Shown: positions 21,787 to 32,500 of the stretch, one piece after another | How positions within the stretch are numbered: the stretch's first letter is position 1 | How the letters are laid out: every line of letters begins with the position of its first letter | Origin: Gemmatimonadota bacterium | GTDB lineage: Bacteria > Gemmatimonadota > Gemmatimonadetes > Gemmatimonadales > GWC2-71-9 | Direction of reading: 5' to 3' | Length of the DNA: 32,605 nucleotides | Assembly: GCA_003220955.1 (NCBI GenBank) | Contig: QHTW01000086.1 | Span: 1-32,605, forward strand | Program-made: the position numbers and the translations under genes | The notes under the pieces: model-generated | Databases searched by the model: none | The model's input: only the letters and a program-made list of their open reading frames with translations | Told to the model about the DNA's origin: nothing

Positions 21787-24488
21787 ACACGGCTTACACC
21801 GCAAAGATTCGTGAGCTGACGACCGAGCCGCGGTTCAATACCGAGCTCACCGACCACCTCCCGGCTGACGCCCGCGTCCCGACGCCCCTGAAAGTGCTCG
21901 GGTATGTGCCCGGGACGGTCGGGCATCTCTCCTACGTCGCCGACATCACGCGCTACTTCCACGCGCTCGACGATGCGTCGCCGCGGGTCAAGGTCTTCGA
22001 CCTCGGCAAGAGCGATGGGGGACGGCCGATGATCGTCGCAGCGATCGCCGATTCGGCCACCATCGCGCAGCTCGATCACTATCGCGACATCACCGCCGCA
22101 CTGGCCGACCCGAGACGGCTGAACGGCGACTCCGCGCAGCGGCTGATCGCGGCCGGGAAACCGATCTACTACGCGAGCGGTTCGATCCACTCGCCGGAGA
22201 CAGGCTCGCCGGAAATGCTGATGGAGCTGGCCTACCGGCTGGCCGTCGAGGAGACGCCCTTCATCCGGCAGATTCGCGACAGCGTCATCACACTCATCAC
22301 GCCAGTGACCGAGGTGGATGGCCGGGACCGCATGGTCGACATCTATCGCTACCGGAAGGCGAACAAGAACGTCGGCCCTGGATTGATCTACTGGGGCAAG
22401 TACACCGCTCATGACAACAACCGCGATGGCATCGTGATGTCGCAGGTGCTGACCCAGACCATGATGAAGGCGTTCTTCGACTGGCACCCCACCGTGCTCC
22501 ACGATCTCCACGAGTCTGTCCCCTTCCTCTATACATCGACCGGGACCGGGCCATACAACCGGGAGCTCGACCCCATCGTCATCAGCGAGTGGAACGAGCT
22601 CGCGTTCCAGGAGATCACGGCGCTGACGAGTCGCGGGCTCCCCGGCGTGTGGACCCATGATTTCTACGACGGCTGGACTCCCAACTACATGTTCTGGGTG
22701 GCAAACGGGCACAACTCGATCGGCCGATTCTACGAGACGTACACCTCGCGCGGTGCCGACTGTCATACCGTGAAGCTTCCCGATCGTCAGACCTCGGTCG
22801 AATGGTTCCGGCCCAACCCGCCGCTCAACGGCGTGCGGTGGTGCATTCGCAACAACATCAATTACCAGCAATCGGCCTTACTCATCGCGCTGAACTACAT
22901 GGCGCGCAATGGACATCGCTATCTGGACCAGTTCTATCGCAAGGGTGTGCGCGCCGTGGAGCGGGGGCATGCGAAAGACGGCCCGAACGCGTTTCTCATT
23001 CCCGCGAGCCAGGCTCGGCCGGTCGAGGCGGCGAATCTCGTGAACCTGCTGCGCTTTCACGGCATCGAGGTGCGACGCGCGGATCAGCCGTTCCAAGCCG
23101 GCGGTGCGGACATCGCGGCGGGTGACTACATCGTGCCGCTCGATCAACCGTATGGGCCGCTCGCGAAGAGCTACTTCAGCAAACAGGACTACGGGGCGAA
23201 CGATCCACCGCCGTACGACGATACCGGGTGGACGCTGCAGTACGTTCGCAATGTCGCGCTGCGTCCGATCAACGACACAACGGTACTTCACGCTGCAGCG
23301 ACCCTCATCACGGCGGATGCGCGAGTCAAAGGTCAGGTGTCGGGTGCCAGCGGGGCCGCGGCATATCTGATCGCTCCGACGACCGAGAGCGGGCTGATCC
23401 AATTCCGATTCGCGTTGCGTGACATCCGCATGTGGGCGAGCGAAGACTCGTTCAGCGTCGACCGCCGCTCATTTGGCAGGGGGACGACAGTTGTCGATGG
23501 AATCGCGCCAGCGCGGATCAAACAAGCCGCGGAGTCTCTTGGACTCAACGTCGTGAGCGTGGCGACTGTCCCAACAGTCGCCAAACACGAGCTCGACCTG
23601 CCGAAGATTGCCCTCGTGCACTCCTGGTTGAACACGCAGAACGAGGGGTGGGTGCGCTACGCGTTCGACGTACTGGGAATCCCCTATCGATATCTCAGTG
23701 TCCAGCAGCTCAAGAACCGTGAATTGCTGAAGCAGTTCAACGTGCTGGTCCTCCCGTACGTGTCGAACAACGCGCAGCAAATCGTCAACGGGCTGCCGCT
23801 GACCGGGCCGCCGATTCCGTGGCGGCGCAGCGCGCTCACGCCGAACCTGGGCGGGGTGGATTCCACTGACGACATCCGACCTGGCATCGGTCTTGACGGC
23901 ATGGCCGCACTCAGTCAGTGGATCGCCGCGGGTGGAGTGGTGATTACGGAGGGTGGCACGTCGGCTGTGTTCACGGACTACGGCGTGACGCGCGGCGTGG
24001 ACATCACGCCGGCCCGCCAACTGCGCGCGTCCGGGGCCATCTACAGGGCGGTGACGAAGGACCCCAGCAGTCCGATCGCGTACGGATACCCCGACACGCT
24101 GGCCGTCTACTTCAACCAATCGCCGCTCTTTCAGGTGGATACCAGCACCGACATTCCGGAGGATCAGGATGCCGACCTCACGGCCGCGCAGGCGCGGATG
24201 CGCCCGCGGGTCGTGTTAGCCTTCCATCAGAAGCGGGATTCCCTGCGGCTGTCGGGACTGCTGGTGAGCGGGGAGGAGCTGGCCGGTCGGCCGGCGGTGC
24301 TCGATGCCCCCGTGGGTCAAGGGCATGTCGTGTTGTTCGCCATCCGGCCGTTCTGGCGCTGGGAGACCCAGGGGAGCTTTGCGCTCGTATTCAACACGAT
24401 TCTGAACTGGAACGACTTGGGCGTGCAGTGGCCTGCCGCTCCCAAGCCAACAGCGCGGCCAGTGGCGGCGCCGAGCGATGGACCATAG
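21741..24488 (+). CDS. M14-family zinc carboxypeptidase-like protein with C-terminal amidotransferase-like domain (second copy)
   Basis: 915 residues. A short hydrophobic N terminus (MVHAALALLALQQP) may act as a signal, weaker than in the paralogue at 10040. M14 motifs: His150 and Glu153 in IHSPE, DNNRDG, and the third ligand in LHDLHES (His254/His257). About 130 residues longer than the first copy, mostly in the middle (ITADARVKGQVSGASGAAAYLIAP region). The C-terminal third repeats the amidotransferase-like module (ALVHSWLNTQNEGWVRY, FNVLVLPY, WIAAGGVVITEGG). It is the third gene of the overlapping TrmB-hydrolase-M14 unit. The ATG at 21741 is the only start that keeps the family N-terminus. 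Confidence 0.9.
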   Translation: MVHAALALLALQQPVDTAYTAKIRELTTEPRFNTELTDHLPADARVPTPLKVLGYVPGTVGHLSYVADITRYFHALDDASPRVKVFDLGKSDGGRPMIVAAIADSATIAQLDHYRDITAALADPRRLNGDSAQRLIAAGKPIYYASGSIHSPETGSPEMLMELAYRLAVEETPFIRQIRDSVITLITPVTEVDGRDRMVDIYRYRKANKNVGPGLIYWGKYTAHDNNRDGIVMSQVLTQTMMKAFFDWHPTVLHDLHESVPFLYTSTGTGPYNRELDPIVISEWNELAFQEITALTSRGLPGVWTHDFYDGWTPNYMFWVANGHNSIGRFYETYTSRGADCHTVKLPDRQTSVEWFRPNPPLNGVRWCIRNNINYQQSALLIALNYMARNGHRYLDQFYRKGVRAVERGHAKDGPNAFLIPASQARPVEAANLVNLLRFHGIEVRRADQPFQAGGADIAAGDYIVPLDQPYGPLAKSYFSKQDYGANDPPPYDDTGWTLQYVRNVALRPINDTTVLHAAATLITADARVKGQVSGASGAAAYLIAPTTESGLIQFRFALRDIRMWASEDSFSVDRRSFGRGTTVVDGIAPARIKQAAESLGLNVVSVATVPTVAKHELDLPKIALVHSWLNTQNEGWVRYAFDVLGIPYRYLSVQQLKNRELLKQFNVLVLPYVSNNAQQIVNGLPLTGPPIPWRRSALTPNLGGVDSTDDIRPGIGLDGMAALSQWIAAGGVVITEGGTSAVFTDYGVTRGVDITPARQLRASGAIYRAVTKDPSSPIAYGYPDTLAVYFNQSPLFQVDTSTDIPEDQDADLTAAQARMRPRVVLAFHQKRDSLRLSGLLVSGEELAGRPAVLDAPVGQGHVVLFAIRPFWRWETQGSFALVFNTILNWNDLGVQWPAAPKPTARPVAAPSDGP

Positions 24489-24516
24489 ATTTCGTCAACC
24501 AAACGGTTGACGAAAT
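24489..24516 (+). promoter_or_regulatory. Perfect 28-bp palindrome, TetR operator candidate
   Basis: ATTTCGTCAACC and GGTTGACGAAAT, a perfect 12-bp inverted repeat around AAAC. It begins one base after the M14 stop and ends 6 bases before the GTG of the TetR gene. The TTGACG inside it resembles a -35 element. Size, symmetry and place fit an autoregulatory TetR operator. It could also form an RNA hairpin ending the M14 transcript, but there is no T run. Confidence 0.72.
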
Positions 24517-24522
24517 TGCCCA

Positions 24523-25113
24523 GTGCCACCTAAGCTAAGCAATGATAGGGCATTACGTATTGTCGCGGCAGCCCGCGAAGAGTTCGCCAAGCGCGGCTTC
24601 GCGGGTGCGCGCGTAGAACAGATCGCGCGCCGGGCAGGCGTCAACAAGCAGCTGATGTTCTACTACTACCACTCGAAGCGCGGCCTCTTTCAAGCCGTGC
24701 TCACCCAATCCGCCGGCGAGCTGGAGAGGGCGCTGGCGGAGCTGGCGCTCCCGCTGGGCGGGCCGTTGGAACGCTTGCGGCTGACCCTGTCCGCGCAATT
24801 CGACTTTCTGGCCCAGGATCCACAGATGGTCGCGCTGATAGGGCAGGGCACACGCTCGGGGGCCGCCTTCGCACCCGCCATCAATCGACTCGTCGTATTG
24901 CTCGCGGAAGGACAAGGGCTGGGCCAGGTGCGAGATGATCTCGATCCGCACCTGGCCGCTGCCCAAGCCCTGATTCTGATGGTCGGCTATCTCACTATGG
25001 AAGCGGTGGTCGCGGCCAGCGCCCGCCCCCTGGGCGCGGATGAACCCTCACTCCGCGAGCGCTGGCGCGAGGCGGCCGTCGACTTAGTGGTGGCCGGAGT
25101 GAGCGCCAGCTAG
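24523..25113 (+). CDS. TetR/AcrR-family transcriptional regulator
   Basis: 196 residues from a GTG. The N-terminal helix-turn-helix is typical (IVAAAREEFAKRGFAGARVEQIARRAGVNKQLMFYYYHSKRGLFQAVL region, residues about 12-58). The C-terminal ligand-binding domain (about 70-190) is helical and specific to its subfamily. It likely represses itself through the palindrome just upstream. Target genes are not obvious: the M14 gene lies upstream in the same direction and lon opposes it. Its last 30 bases overlap the end of lon. No Shine-Dalgarno is seen before the GTG, so a leaderless transcript is possible. Confidence 0.9.
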   Translation: MPPKLSNDRALRIVAAAREEFAKRGFAGARVEQIARRAGVNKQLMFYYYHSKRGLFQAVLTQSAGELERALAELALPLGGPLERLRLTLSAQFDFLAQDPQMVALIGQGTRSGAAFAPAINRLVVLLAEGQGLGQVRDDLDPHLAAAQALILMVGYLTMEAVVAASARPLGADEPSLRERWREAAVDLVVAGVSAS

Positions 25114-27490
25114 ACCAATCGGCGCTTCCGTCTCGAAGATCAGGTGCCCCGATTCGAATCGCGCCCCGCGCAATGCCAGGCTGAGGACGTCGCCCAGCTC
25201 CTCGACGAGATGCACGTCGAGCGTCTTCCGCACTTCCTCCGGCAGGTCCTCCAGGTCGCGCTCGTTTTCTTTCGGCAGAATCACGGTTGTGATGCCCGCG
25301 CGAACCGCGCCAAGCACCTTTTCCTTCACTCCGCCGATGGGGAGCACGCGGCCCCGCAGCGTGATCTCACCGGTCATGGCGATGTCGTGCCGAGCCGGTC
25401 GCCGAGACAGGGCCGACACGAGGGCCGTGGCCATCGTGATTCCGGCGGACGGACCGTCCTTGGGAATCGCGCCGGCCGGGACGTGGACGTGAATATCCGT
25501 GTCGATAAACGCCCCTTCCGGGATGCCCAGCAGATCAGCGTGTGACTTGGCGTAGGTCAGCGCGGCCCGTGCCGACTCCTTCATGACGTCGCCGAGCTGC
25601 CCCGTCAGAACCAGCTCTCCCTTGCCGCGCATCACGCTGGCCTCGACGAACATGATGTCGCCGCCCACCGGCGTGTAGTACATCCCGGTGGCCACGCCGA
25701 CCTGATCCTCGCCCGCCATACGCTCGGGGTGTACCTTCGGCCGCCCGATGAGATCGGGGATGTCCTTCGGTCCGACGGTGACTTGCTGCGCGGCGCCATC
25801 GGCGATCTTGCGGGCGATCTTCCGTCCCAGCTTGCCGATCTCGCGCTCGAGCTGACGGACACCGGCCTCGCGCGTGTAGCTCGCAATGATCTCGCTCAGT
25901 GCCCCGTCACTCAACGTCAGTTGATCGGCACGGAGTCCGTTTTCTCTGAGCTGCCGCGGCACGAGATAGCGCTTGGCAATCTCGAGTTTCTCGCGCTCGG
26001 TGTACCCCGCGAAATTGACCGTTTCGAGGCGGTCGAGCAGCGGTCCAGGAATGTTCTGGATGAAGTTCGCGGTCGCGATGAACAGGACCTCAGACAGATC
26101 GAACGGCACGCCGAGATAGTGGTCGGTAAACGTGTCATTCTGCGCCGGGTCGAGCACTTCGAGCAGCGCCGCGGCGGGATCTCCCTGGAAGGAGATGCCG
26201 AGCTTATCGACCTCATCGAGCAGGAAGATCGGGTTTTTTGCGCCCGCCTGCTTCATGCCCTGAATGATGCGGCCCGGCATCGCCCCCACGTACGTGCGCC
26301 GGTGGCCGCGAATGTCGGCCTCGTCACGCGCGCCGCCGAGCGAGATGCGGACGTAAGGACGCCCCATCGACCGCGCGATGGACTTGGCGATCGATGTCTT
26401 GCCGACGCCCGGCGGCCCGACAAACAACAAGGTCGGTGCGCGTGAGGCACGATCATCCTCGTTGCCCGGAGCCTCCGTCTTGGGCTGCTGTTGCCGCAGC
26501 TGCCTCACGGCCAGAAACTCGAGCACCTGATCCTTCACATCCTGAAGCCCGTAGTGGTCTTCTTCGAGGATCTCCTCGGCCCGCTTGAGATCGAGCGACT
26601 CCTCCGCGCGCTTGTTCCACGGCAGCTCGGCGACGGTTTCGAGATAGGTCCGAATGACCTGCGCTTCCATCGATTCCCGGCCGGCGCGCTCGAGGCGCGC
26701 GAGCTCGCGATCGACTTCTTTTCGGGCGGCCTCGGGCAAGTCGAGGGCGTCGAGCCGCTTTTTGAGATCGTCGGCCTCCGCCGCCTCTTCCTCCTCGCCG
26801 AGCTCTTTGCGAATGGCCTTCATCTGCTCGCGCAGCAACATCTCACGCTGGCGCTCGCCAAGCTCTTCCTGCACCTGGGACTTGATGTCTTCCTGGGCGT
26901 CCAACACCGCGATCTGGCGCTGGACGTGGACGAGCACCCGGCGCAGCCGGTCTTCCACAGCGAGCGTTTCGAGCAGCTGCTGGCGTTCGAGCGACTGAAT
27001 GTCGAGATGTCCGGCGACGAGGTCGGCGAGTGCGCCGGGGTCCGCGACTCCCTGCAGGACCTGCTGTACGACCTCGGTCGGCAGGCCGGACTTCTGCTTC
27101 GCGATGCAGCGCCAGGAACGCCGGATCTTTCGCATTGAGGGGAGGCAGATCAGCCGCTTCCCGGACGGTCGCCTCGAGATAGCCGGTCGTCTCGGTATAG
27201 TGGACTGCCGTACCGCGGGCGTCGCCATGGAGGATCAGCTGGACGCCACCGAGATTGCGTTGCACCTGGCTGATCCGCGCGATCGTGCCGGTGGTATAGA
27301 GCACACCGGGGGTGACCTGATCGACGTTCTCTTTCTGAGCGACTGCAAAGACCTTGCGGTCGGGGTGCTTCAGGGCGGCTTCTATGGCGCGCAATGTCGC
27401 TGGACGGCCCGCGCCGATCGGCGTCGCAACGCCCGGAAATAACACGGCATCGCGCAGCGGCAGGACGGGCAAAGTCATCCGGTCTGACAT
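25084..27490 (-). CDS. lon: ATP-dependent Lon protease, frameshifted
   Basis: About 800 residues once a frame change near 27090-27110 is allowed. The start ATG at 27490 has GGAGA 4 bases upstream. The first frame holds the N-terminal Lon substrate-binding domain (LPVLPLRDAVLFPG, then GTIARISQVQ). The second frame continues with GLPTEVVQQVL, the coiled helical region with REMLLREQMKAIRKELGE, and the AAA+ domain: Walker A GPPGVGKT (DNA about 26396-26420), Walker B IFLLDEVDK. The protease domain has Ser in PKDGPSAG and Lys in GGVKEKVLGA, both catalytic residues intact. It degrades misfolded and regulatory proteins in the cytoplasm. The change equals one extra (or two missing) bases. It is divergent from the kinase gene and overlaps TetR by 30 bases at the 3' end. 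Confidence 0.93.
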
Positions 27491-27527
27491 GGATTCTCCG
27501 ATCTTGGGTCACGGGGACAACATTCCG

Positions 27528-27547
27528 GGACGGTCAACGCACCGTCC
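27528..27547. promoter_or_regulatory. Inverted repeat in the lon-kinase divergent gap
   Basis: GGACGGT and ACCGTCC (7-bp arms, 6-base spacer), 38 bases upstream of the lon start. It may be an operator for lon or the kinase. It matches neither CIRCE nor the HAIR heat-shock element. Confidence 0.4.
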
Positions 27548-27668
27548 ATGCCACGAAAAAACACCTTAGACGGCAGGTCCGTTCCGAATTACGCCGCCAA
27601 AGCGGCGCGTGGCTGCCAAGTCGACGCTTGACGAGTATCTTTTGGCCTCGAATGGATTGCAGAGACGC

Positions 27669-29561
27669 ATGAGCGATCTGCTGGCGCAGCGGCTGAGTCA
27701 GGCCCTGGGGTCCTCCTTCACGCTCGACAGGGAGATTGGCCGCGGCGGCATGGGCGTCGTCTATCATGCCCGCGATGAGCGCCTCAAGCGGGCGGTGGCA
27801 GTCAAGGTGCTCCCGCCCGAGCTCGCGTTCCGGGAGGAAATCCGCATGCGTTTTCTCCGGGAAGCGGAAACGGCCGCGCGTCTGTCCCACCCGCACATCG
27901 TCCCGATTCATTCCGTCGGCGAAGGTCCCGAGGGACTCGTGTACTTCGTGATGGCCTATGTGGACGGTGAATCGCTCGCGGCGCGCCTCAAACGCCGCGA
28001 GCGACTGCCACCTGAAGAAGCCCGGCGCATCTTGATGGAAACGGCGGACGCCCTCGGCGCCGGACACGCCCTCGGCATCATCCATCGCGACGTCAAACCC
28101 GACAACATCCTGCTTGAGGGAAGCCGCGGCCGAACGATCCTCACCGACTTCGGGATCGCGAAGGCGCTGACGTCCACGACCGGGCCTGGGACGCTGACGG
28201 CGACCGGGGTGGCCATCGGGACCCCCCACTACATGAGCCCCGAGCAGGCAGCCGGCGATCGGGAGATCGACGGGCGGTCGGACATCTACAGCCTTGGGGT
28301 GGTCGGCTATCAGATGCTCGCGGGGGAGCTGCCGTTTTCCGCACCAACCGTGCCCGGCATTCTGCTCAAGCAGATCACGGAGCAGGCGCCGAACCTGCAG
28401 GATAGGTCTCCGACCTGTCCAGACGATCTCGCCTCGTGTGTGATGCGCTCACTCGAAAAAGAACCGGAGGCGCGCTGGCCGACTGCGGACGCGCTGCGGC
28501 GCGCACTCGAATCGCGCAGTGCGCCGCCGTATCGTCCCTCGCGTCGCCCGAGCGGCGGAGGGGTTGGGCTGGGTGCGCGCGCGCTCGCGCGACCCGAGTC
28601 GCGTCTGGGTGGCGGCCCCCCGGCACGTCAGTCGGGCGGTGGCCGGCCCGAGCGACGGCCCACGCGGCCGGCCCCGAAACGCGATCCCAAAAGCGACCTC
28701 ACACCGAGTGGGGAAGCCCGGATGGTCGCGAGGTTCAGGGATTCGTTCGTTTCGTGGGCGTCGGTCTGCGGCGGACTGACGCTGATCGATCTGATTCAAG
28801 GCGGGGGGCTGGGGTGGTCGCTCTTCGTCACCGTCCCGTGGGGCGCGTTTGGGTTGCTCCCGCAGTACATGAAGCTGTGGCAGAATGGTTACTCGTGGCG
28901 CGACGTCCTCAACCGCCCGGTGGCACCCGATGCGCAGGAAGCCCTGCTGGGCCCGCGCCGCGCGTTGGCACCGCCCAAAGCGGATGAATTCGGACGCCAT
29001 GTGAATACGATCCGACTGGTCCGCAACGACCGCGAGGCCATTCTCAAGATCATGGAGCGAGTGCCCACGTCAGAGCGCAAGCTGCTGCCGGACGTGGTCG
29101 CGACCGTCGACGCGCTGCTGAAACGAGCCGAGGACCTCGCGCGCATGTTGTACGGAATGAGCGCGGACATGGACGATGGCGCCCTCGCGCGAATCGAAGT
29201 GCGTATCGAGGCGGTGAAGCATCATGAGGAGGGGGCGGAGCGCGAGCGGCAACTCAGCCTACTCGATCGCCAGCGGCAGGCGTTGAGCGATCTGCTGGGG
29301 CGTCGCAAGAACGTCGAAGAGCAGATCGAGTCGTGCGTGCTGGCCATGCAGAACGTCCGGTTCGACCTGCTGCGACTGAGATCCGCGGGTGTGGCGGCGG
29401 TGCTCAGTGATCTGACGCATGCCACGCAGGAGGCGCGGGCGCTGTCGCGAGACGTCGATCACGTCATCGCGGCCGCGGGTGAGATCCGCGACGTGCTCAG
29501 TTCGAGCCCTTCCCCTTCCGTTCGACAACCCCGCGGGGGGGGCCCGGCCTCGCCCCGCTAG
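27669..29561 (+). CDS. Ser/Thr protein kinase with C-terminal 2TM and coiled-coil extension
   Basis: 630 residues from the ATG at 27669; an in-frame GTG at 27609 would add 20 residues not typical of the family. PknB-type kinase domain (about 18-285): glycine loop GRGGMGVV (24-31), Lys46, Glu65, HRDVKPDN (129-136, catalytic Asp131), DFG (150-152) and SPE (180-182), all intact, so it should be active. A Pro/Arg/Gly linker follows, then two hydrophobic segments (about 360-405; FVSWASVCGGLTLIDLI and WSLFVTVPWGAFGLL) resembling the 2TM domain, then a long coiled coil (about 450-620). The extension suggests membrane attachment and oligomerisation rather than an extracellular sensor. Its 3' end overlaps the opposing MFS fusion by 65 bases. 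Confidence 0.9.
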   Translation: MSDLLAQRLSQALGSSFTLDREIGRGGMGVVYHARDERLKRAVAVKVLPPELAFREEIRMRFLREAETAARLSHPHIVPIHSVGEGPEGLVYFVMAYVDGESLAARLKRRERLPPEEARRILMETADALGAGHALGIIHRDVKPDNILLEGSRGRTILTDFGIAKALTSTTGPGTLTATGVAIGTPHYMSPEQAAGDREIDGRSDIYSLGVVGYQMLAGELPFSAPTVPGILLKQITEQAPNLQDRSPTCPDDLASCVMRSLEKEPEARWPTADALRRALESRSAPPYRPSRRPSGGGVGLGARALARPESRLGGGPPARQSGGGRPERRPTRPAPKRDPKSDLTPSGEARMVARFRDSFVSWASVCGGLTLIDLIQGGGLGWSLFVTVPWGAFGLLPQYMKLWQNGYSWRDVLNRPVAPDAQEALLGPRRALAPPKADEFGRHVNTIRLVRNDREAILKIMERVPTSERKLLPDVVATVDALLKRAEDLARMLYGMSADMDDGALARIEVRIEAVKHHEEGAERERQLSLLDRQRQALSDLLGRRKNVEEQIESCVLAMQNVRFDLLRLRSAGVAAVLSDLTHATQEARALSRDVDHVIAAAGEIRDVLSSSPSPSVRQPRGGGPASPR

Positions 29562-32500
29562 CCGGTCGCATTGCCTGGCACTGTCGCACTAACGCCGGGC
29601 CATCCTGCCGCTCGATCCCGAACTGCAGCATCTCGATGAACTCGGACACTGCGACGTCGCACGACCCTGCGCGCACGGCGGCTAAAGCGCGCAACTCGCG
29701 ATACCGAGCCATGCCCGGGCGACTCGCCACCGCAACCGCCATCACACTGTCTGCAAGCGATGGCGGCCCATCCAGCGTGAGGTGCCCCAGAGCTTCGCTC
29801 AGGAAGTAGGCGGCATACGGATGGCGGAAACTGCCTCTGCCCGCGCGGAGCGCGCCGAGGGCCTCGGTCGCCGCTCGTTTCCAGGAGGAGTCTCGCACCG
29901 CGAGCAACGCGAGGGCGGCGCGCGCTTGCGCGGTATCCGCACCAGCGGCGAGGGCGGCGTCGAGGAATCCCTGCACGCGAGACGCCGGCTTCTGCCGGGC
30001 CATCGCGATCAGCCCCTCGAGGAGTTGTGCGTCGGCCCACGCTCTCCCGTCCCGCCGTCCGCGTGCCTGCACGTTGGAAACCATGACCTCCGCGCTGACC
30101 GTGTCGTGCAGGCCGAGCCGAATGCGGGCGTCGCGCACCGTATACTCACCGGGAACCGGCTCGGCGCGCCGCAGAGCCTCAAGGTACGGCAGGACGGCGG
30201 CATCGCCCCGGCGCATCGCGAGCGTCCGAGCGAGCAGCAAGGCGGGAGGTCCATCACCACCCGCAGCGCCGATCTGCGCGAGCGAGTCAAAGACGGCCCC
30301 CACGCTATTATCGGGCGCCAGAAAACTTCGTGCCGCGGCAAACTCGAGGCGGGGATGGTCGTCGGTATGCGTGAAGCTGGCGCGGGTGAGGAGGCCACTG
30401 ACGCCGCGCTCGCCGAGCAGTCGGTGGCCGAGGTACTCCGCCGGCGCGTCGATGTTGAGCCACTCGCGCGCGAGGTCACCCAAGGCACCGGTAGGTCCCA
30501 CCAGGCGGCGGACCCACGTCGAGTCATACGACAACGGGTGTGCGGAGCCAAGCACGAGCAGGTCGGGATACTCGCCGAACCAGACCTCAACATGTGGGTA
30601 TACCGCGCGCACGTTGCGCACGATTCCGGCAACGATGGGCAATGGGAGCTGATAGAGCTGGACCCATTGGCAGAAAATGCCGTCATCCGTGAGGTGGCGG
30701 CGCACGATCCTAAAGAACTCCGGCGTGTACAGCGTGGCGATCCCCGCAATCCACGGATTTGAAGGTTCTGAAACGATCACGTCGAAGCGGTCCCGCTGCA
30801 GCTGCAGGGCGCTTCGCGCATCGTCCGTCACACTCGACACCCCGGGTTGGTCGAGCACGCGGCCGTTGACGTGATGGAACAGACTGTCCATCGCAAGGAC
30901 GGCGGGTTCGATTTCGATCACGCGCACCTGCTGCATTCCGGGCGTCGCGGCGAGGACGTGGGCCGTGACGCCGCTGCCATATCCGATCACTAGTCCCCGG
31001 GATGCCCCGGGGCGGGCGGCAATCGGCGCGAGCCCCAACATGACCTCGGTGCCCATGTCGCCCCGATCAGAGGCGTCGACTTTGCCGTTGACCCGCAGCG
31101 AGCGGCCCACTTCGCTCTCCCAGACGCTCACCGTCGCGTTGCGGCCTTCGACAAACGCGAGCTGCCGGGCGCCCTCGTGTTCGAGAAAGGCCCGGCGGGT
31201 CCCAGCATCCATTTGCTGGCGCGCGTAGATCGTGGGTGCGAGATCGATGAGGCGCGTGCTCCAGTCCCGGGCGGCCACGGCGACAACGAGCGCGATCATC
31301 CCCAGGATCGCGGCGCCCAGGACGCGATTCTGCATCCGCCGGTGCTCGGTCGAGTGCTCCGCGATCCCCCGCGCGCTCACCCATGCCAACGCGAGCGCCG
31401 CCACTCCGTTGATCACTAGTCCGATGCGAAGCGTCGCCTGCGTGCCAATCGTGGCGACCAGCACGAAGCCGGCGAGCACGGCACCGAGAATGCTCCCGGC
31501 GGTGTTGAGCGCGTAGGCCATCCCGACGTCCGCTCCGCGCGCCTCGCGCCGGCGCGCGGTAAGCTCGACGAGCAGCGGGAACGTCATGCCCATGCCGAGC
31601 GCGGGCACGAGGAGCGCGGCACCGATGGCCACGCCCAGGAAGAGCAGGCGGCCTGCGGCGCCAAGGTTCGGGATCTGAAAAACGGTGATGACGTAGCCCG
31701 GCACTAGGGCAAGGAACAGGAAAAACGCGGCCGCGCCGACGCCGGTGAGACCCTGCGCCAACCCCGCTGCCGCGGCGGTGTCGGCGCGGGGGATGCTCTC
31801 CCGCGCGACGAACACGCTGCCAAGACCGACGCCCATCAGGAACACCAGCAGGATGAGTGTAAACGCGTACGTGGACCCCCCGACGACCATGACCAGCACG
31901 CGGGTCCATGCGATCTCGTCCAGCAGCGACGCAAAGGCGGTGAGGGCCAGAAGCACCAGGGCGAGCGTCCGAAGATGGTCACGCGGAAAATCGGGGGCCT
32001 CCCCGGGGTCGTGACTCGGCTCAACCGCGGCATCTCGTCGGCCGAGTGAGATCGCCGCCGCCCCAATCGCGAGGCTGATCGCCGCGGTGATCCAGAGCGA
32101 CGTACGCACCCCGAGAGACTCGATCAGGAAGAACCCGGCGAGCGCGGTGCCCGTCATCGCGCCGAGTGTGTTCAAGCCGTAGAGACGGCTCAGTGACTGC
32201 TTGAGCAACCCACGGTCTTCGCCCGTCAGAGCGCGCGTTAACACGGGCAGTGTCCCGCCCATGAGGGTGGTGGGGATCATGAGGACGAGCGCGGCCAGTC
32301 CAAATCGGAGTGCGACACTCGCGCCGCCACCGAGCGATACTGCTCCAGCCGTGCCGATGTAGATCCAGTGCGCGAGACCGAGCACCAGCGGCGACACGAT
32401 GCCGAACACGCCGATCGCGATCTCGAGCCAACCGTACAGCACGGCCGGGCGCGGCGAGCGGTCCGCGACCCGGCCCAGCAACCAGGCGCCCAGGCCGAGG

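Noticed and set aside
27528..27547. CIRCE or HAIR heat-shock operator upstream of lon
   Set aside because: The arm sequences and spacing do not match either element.
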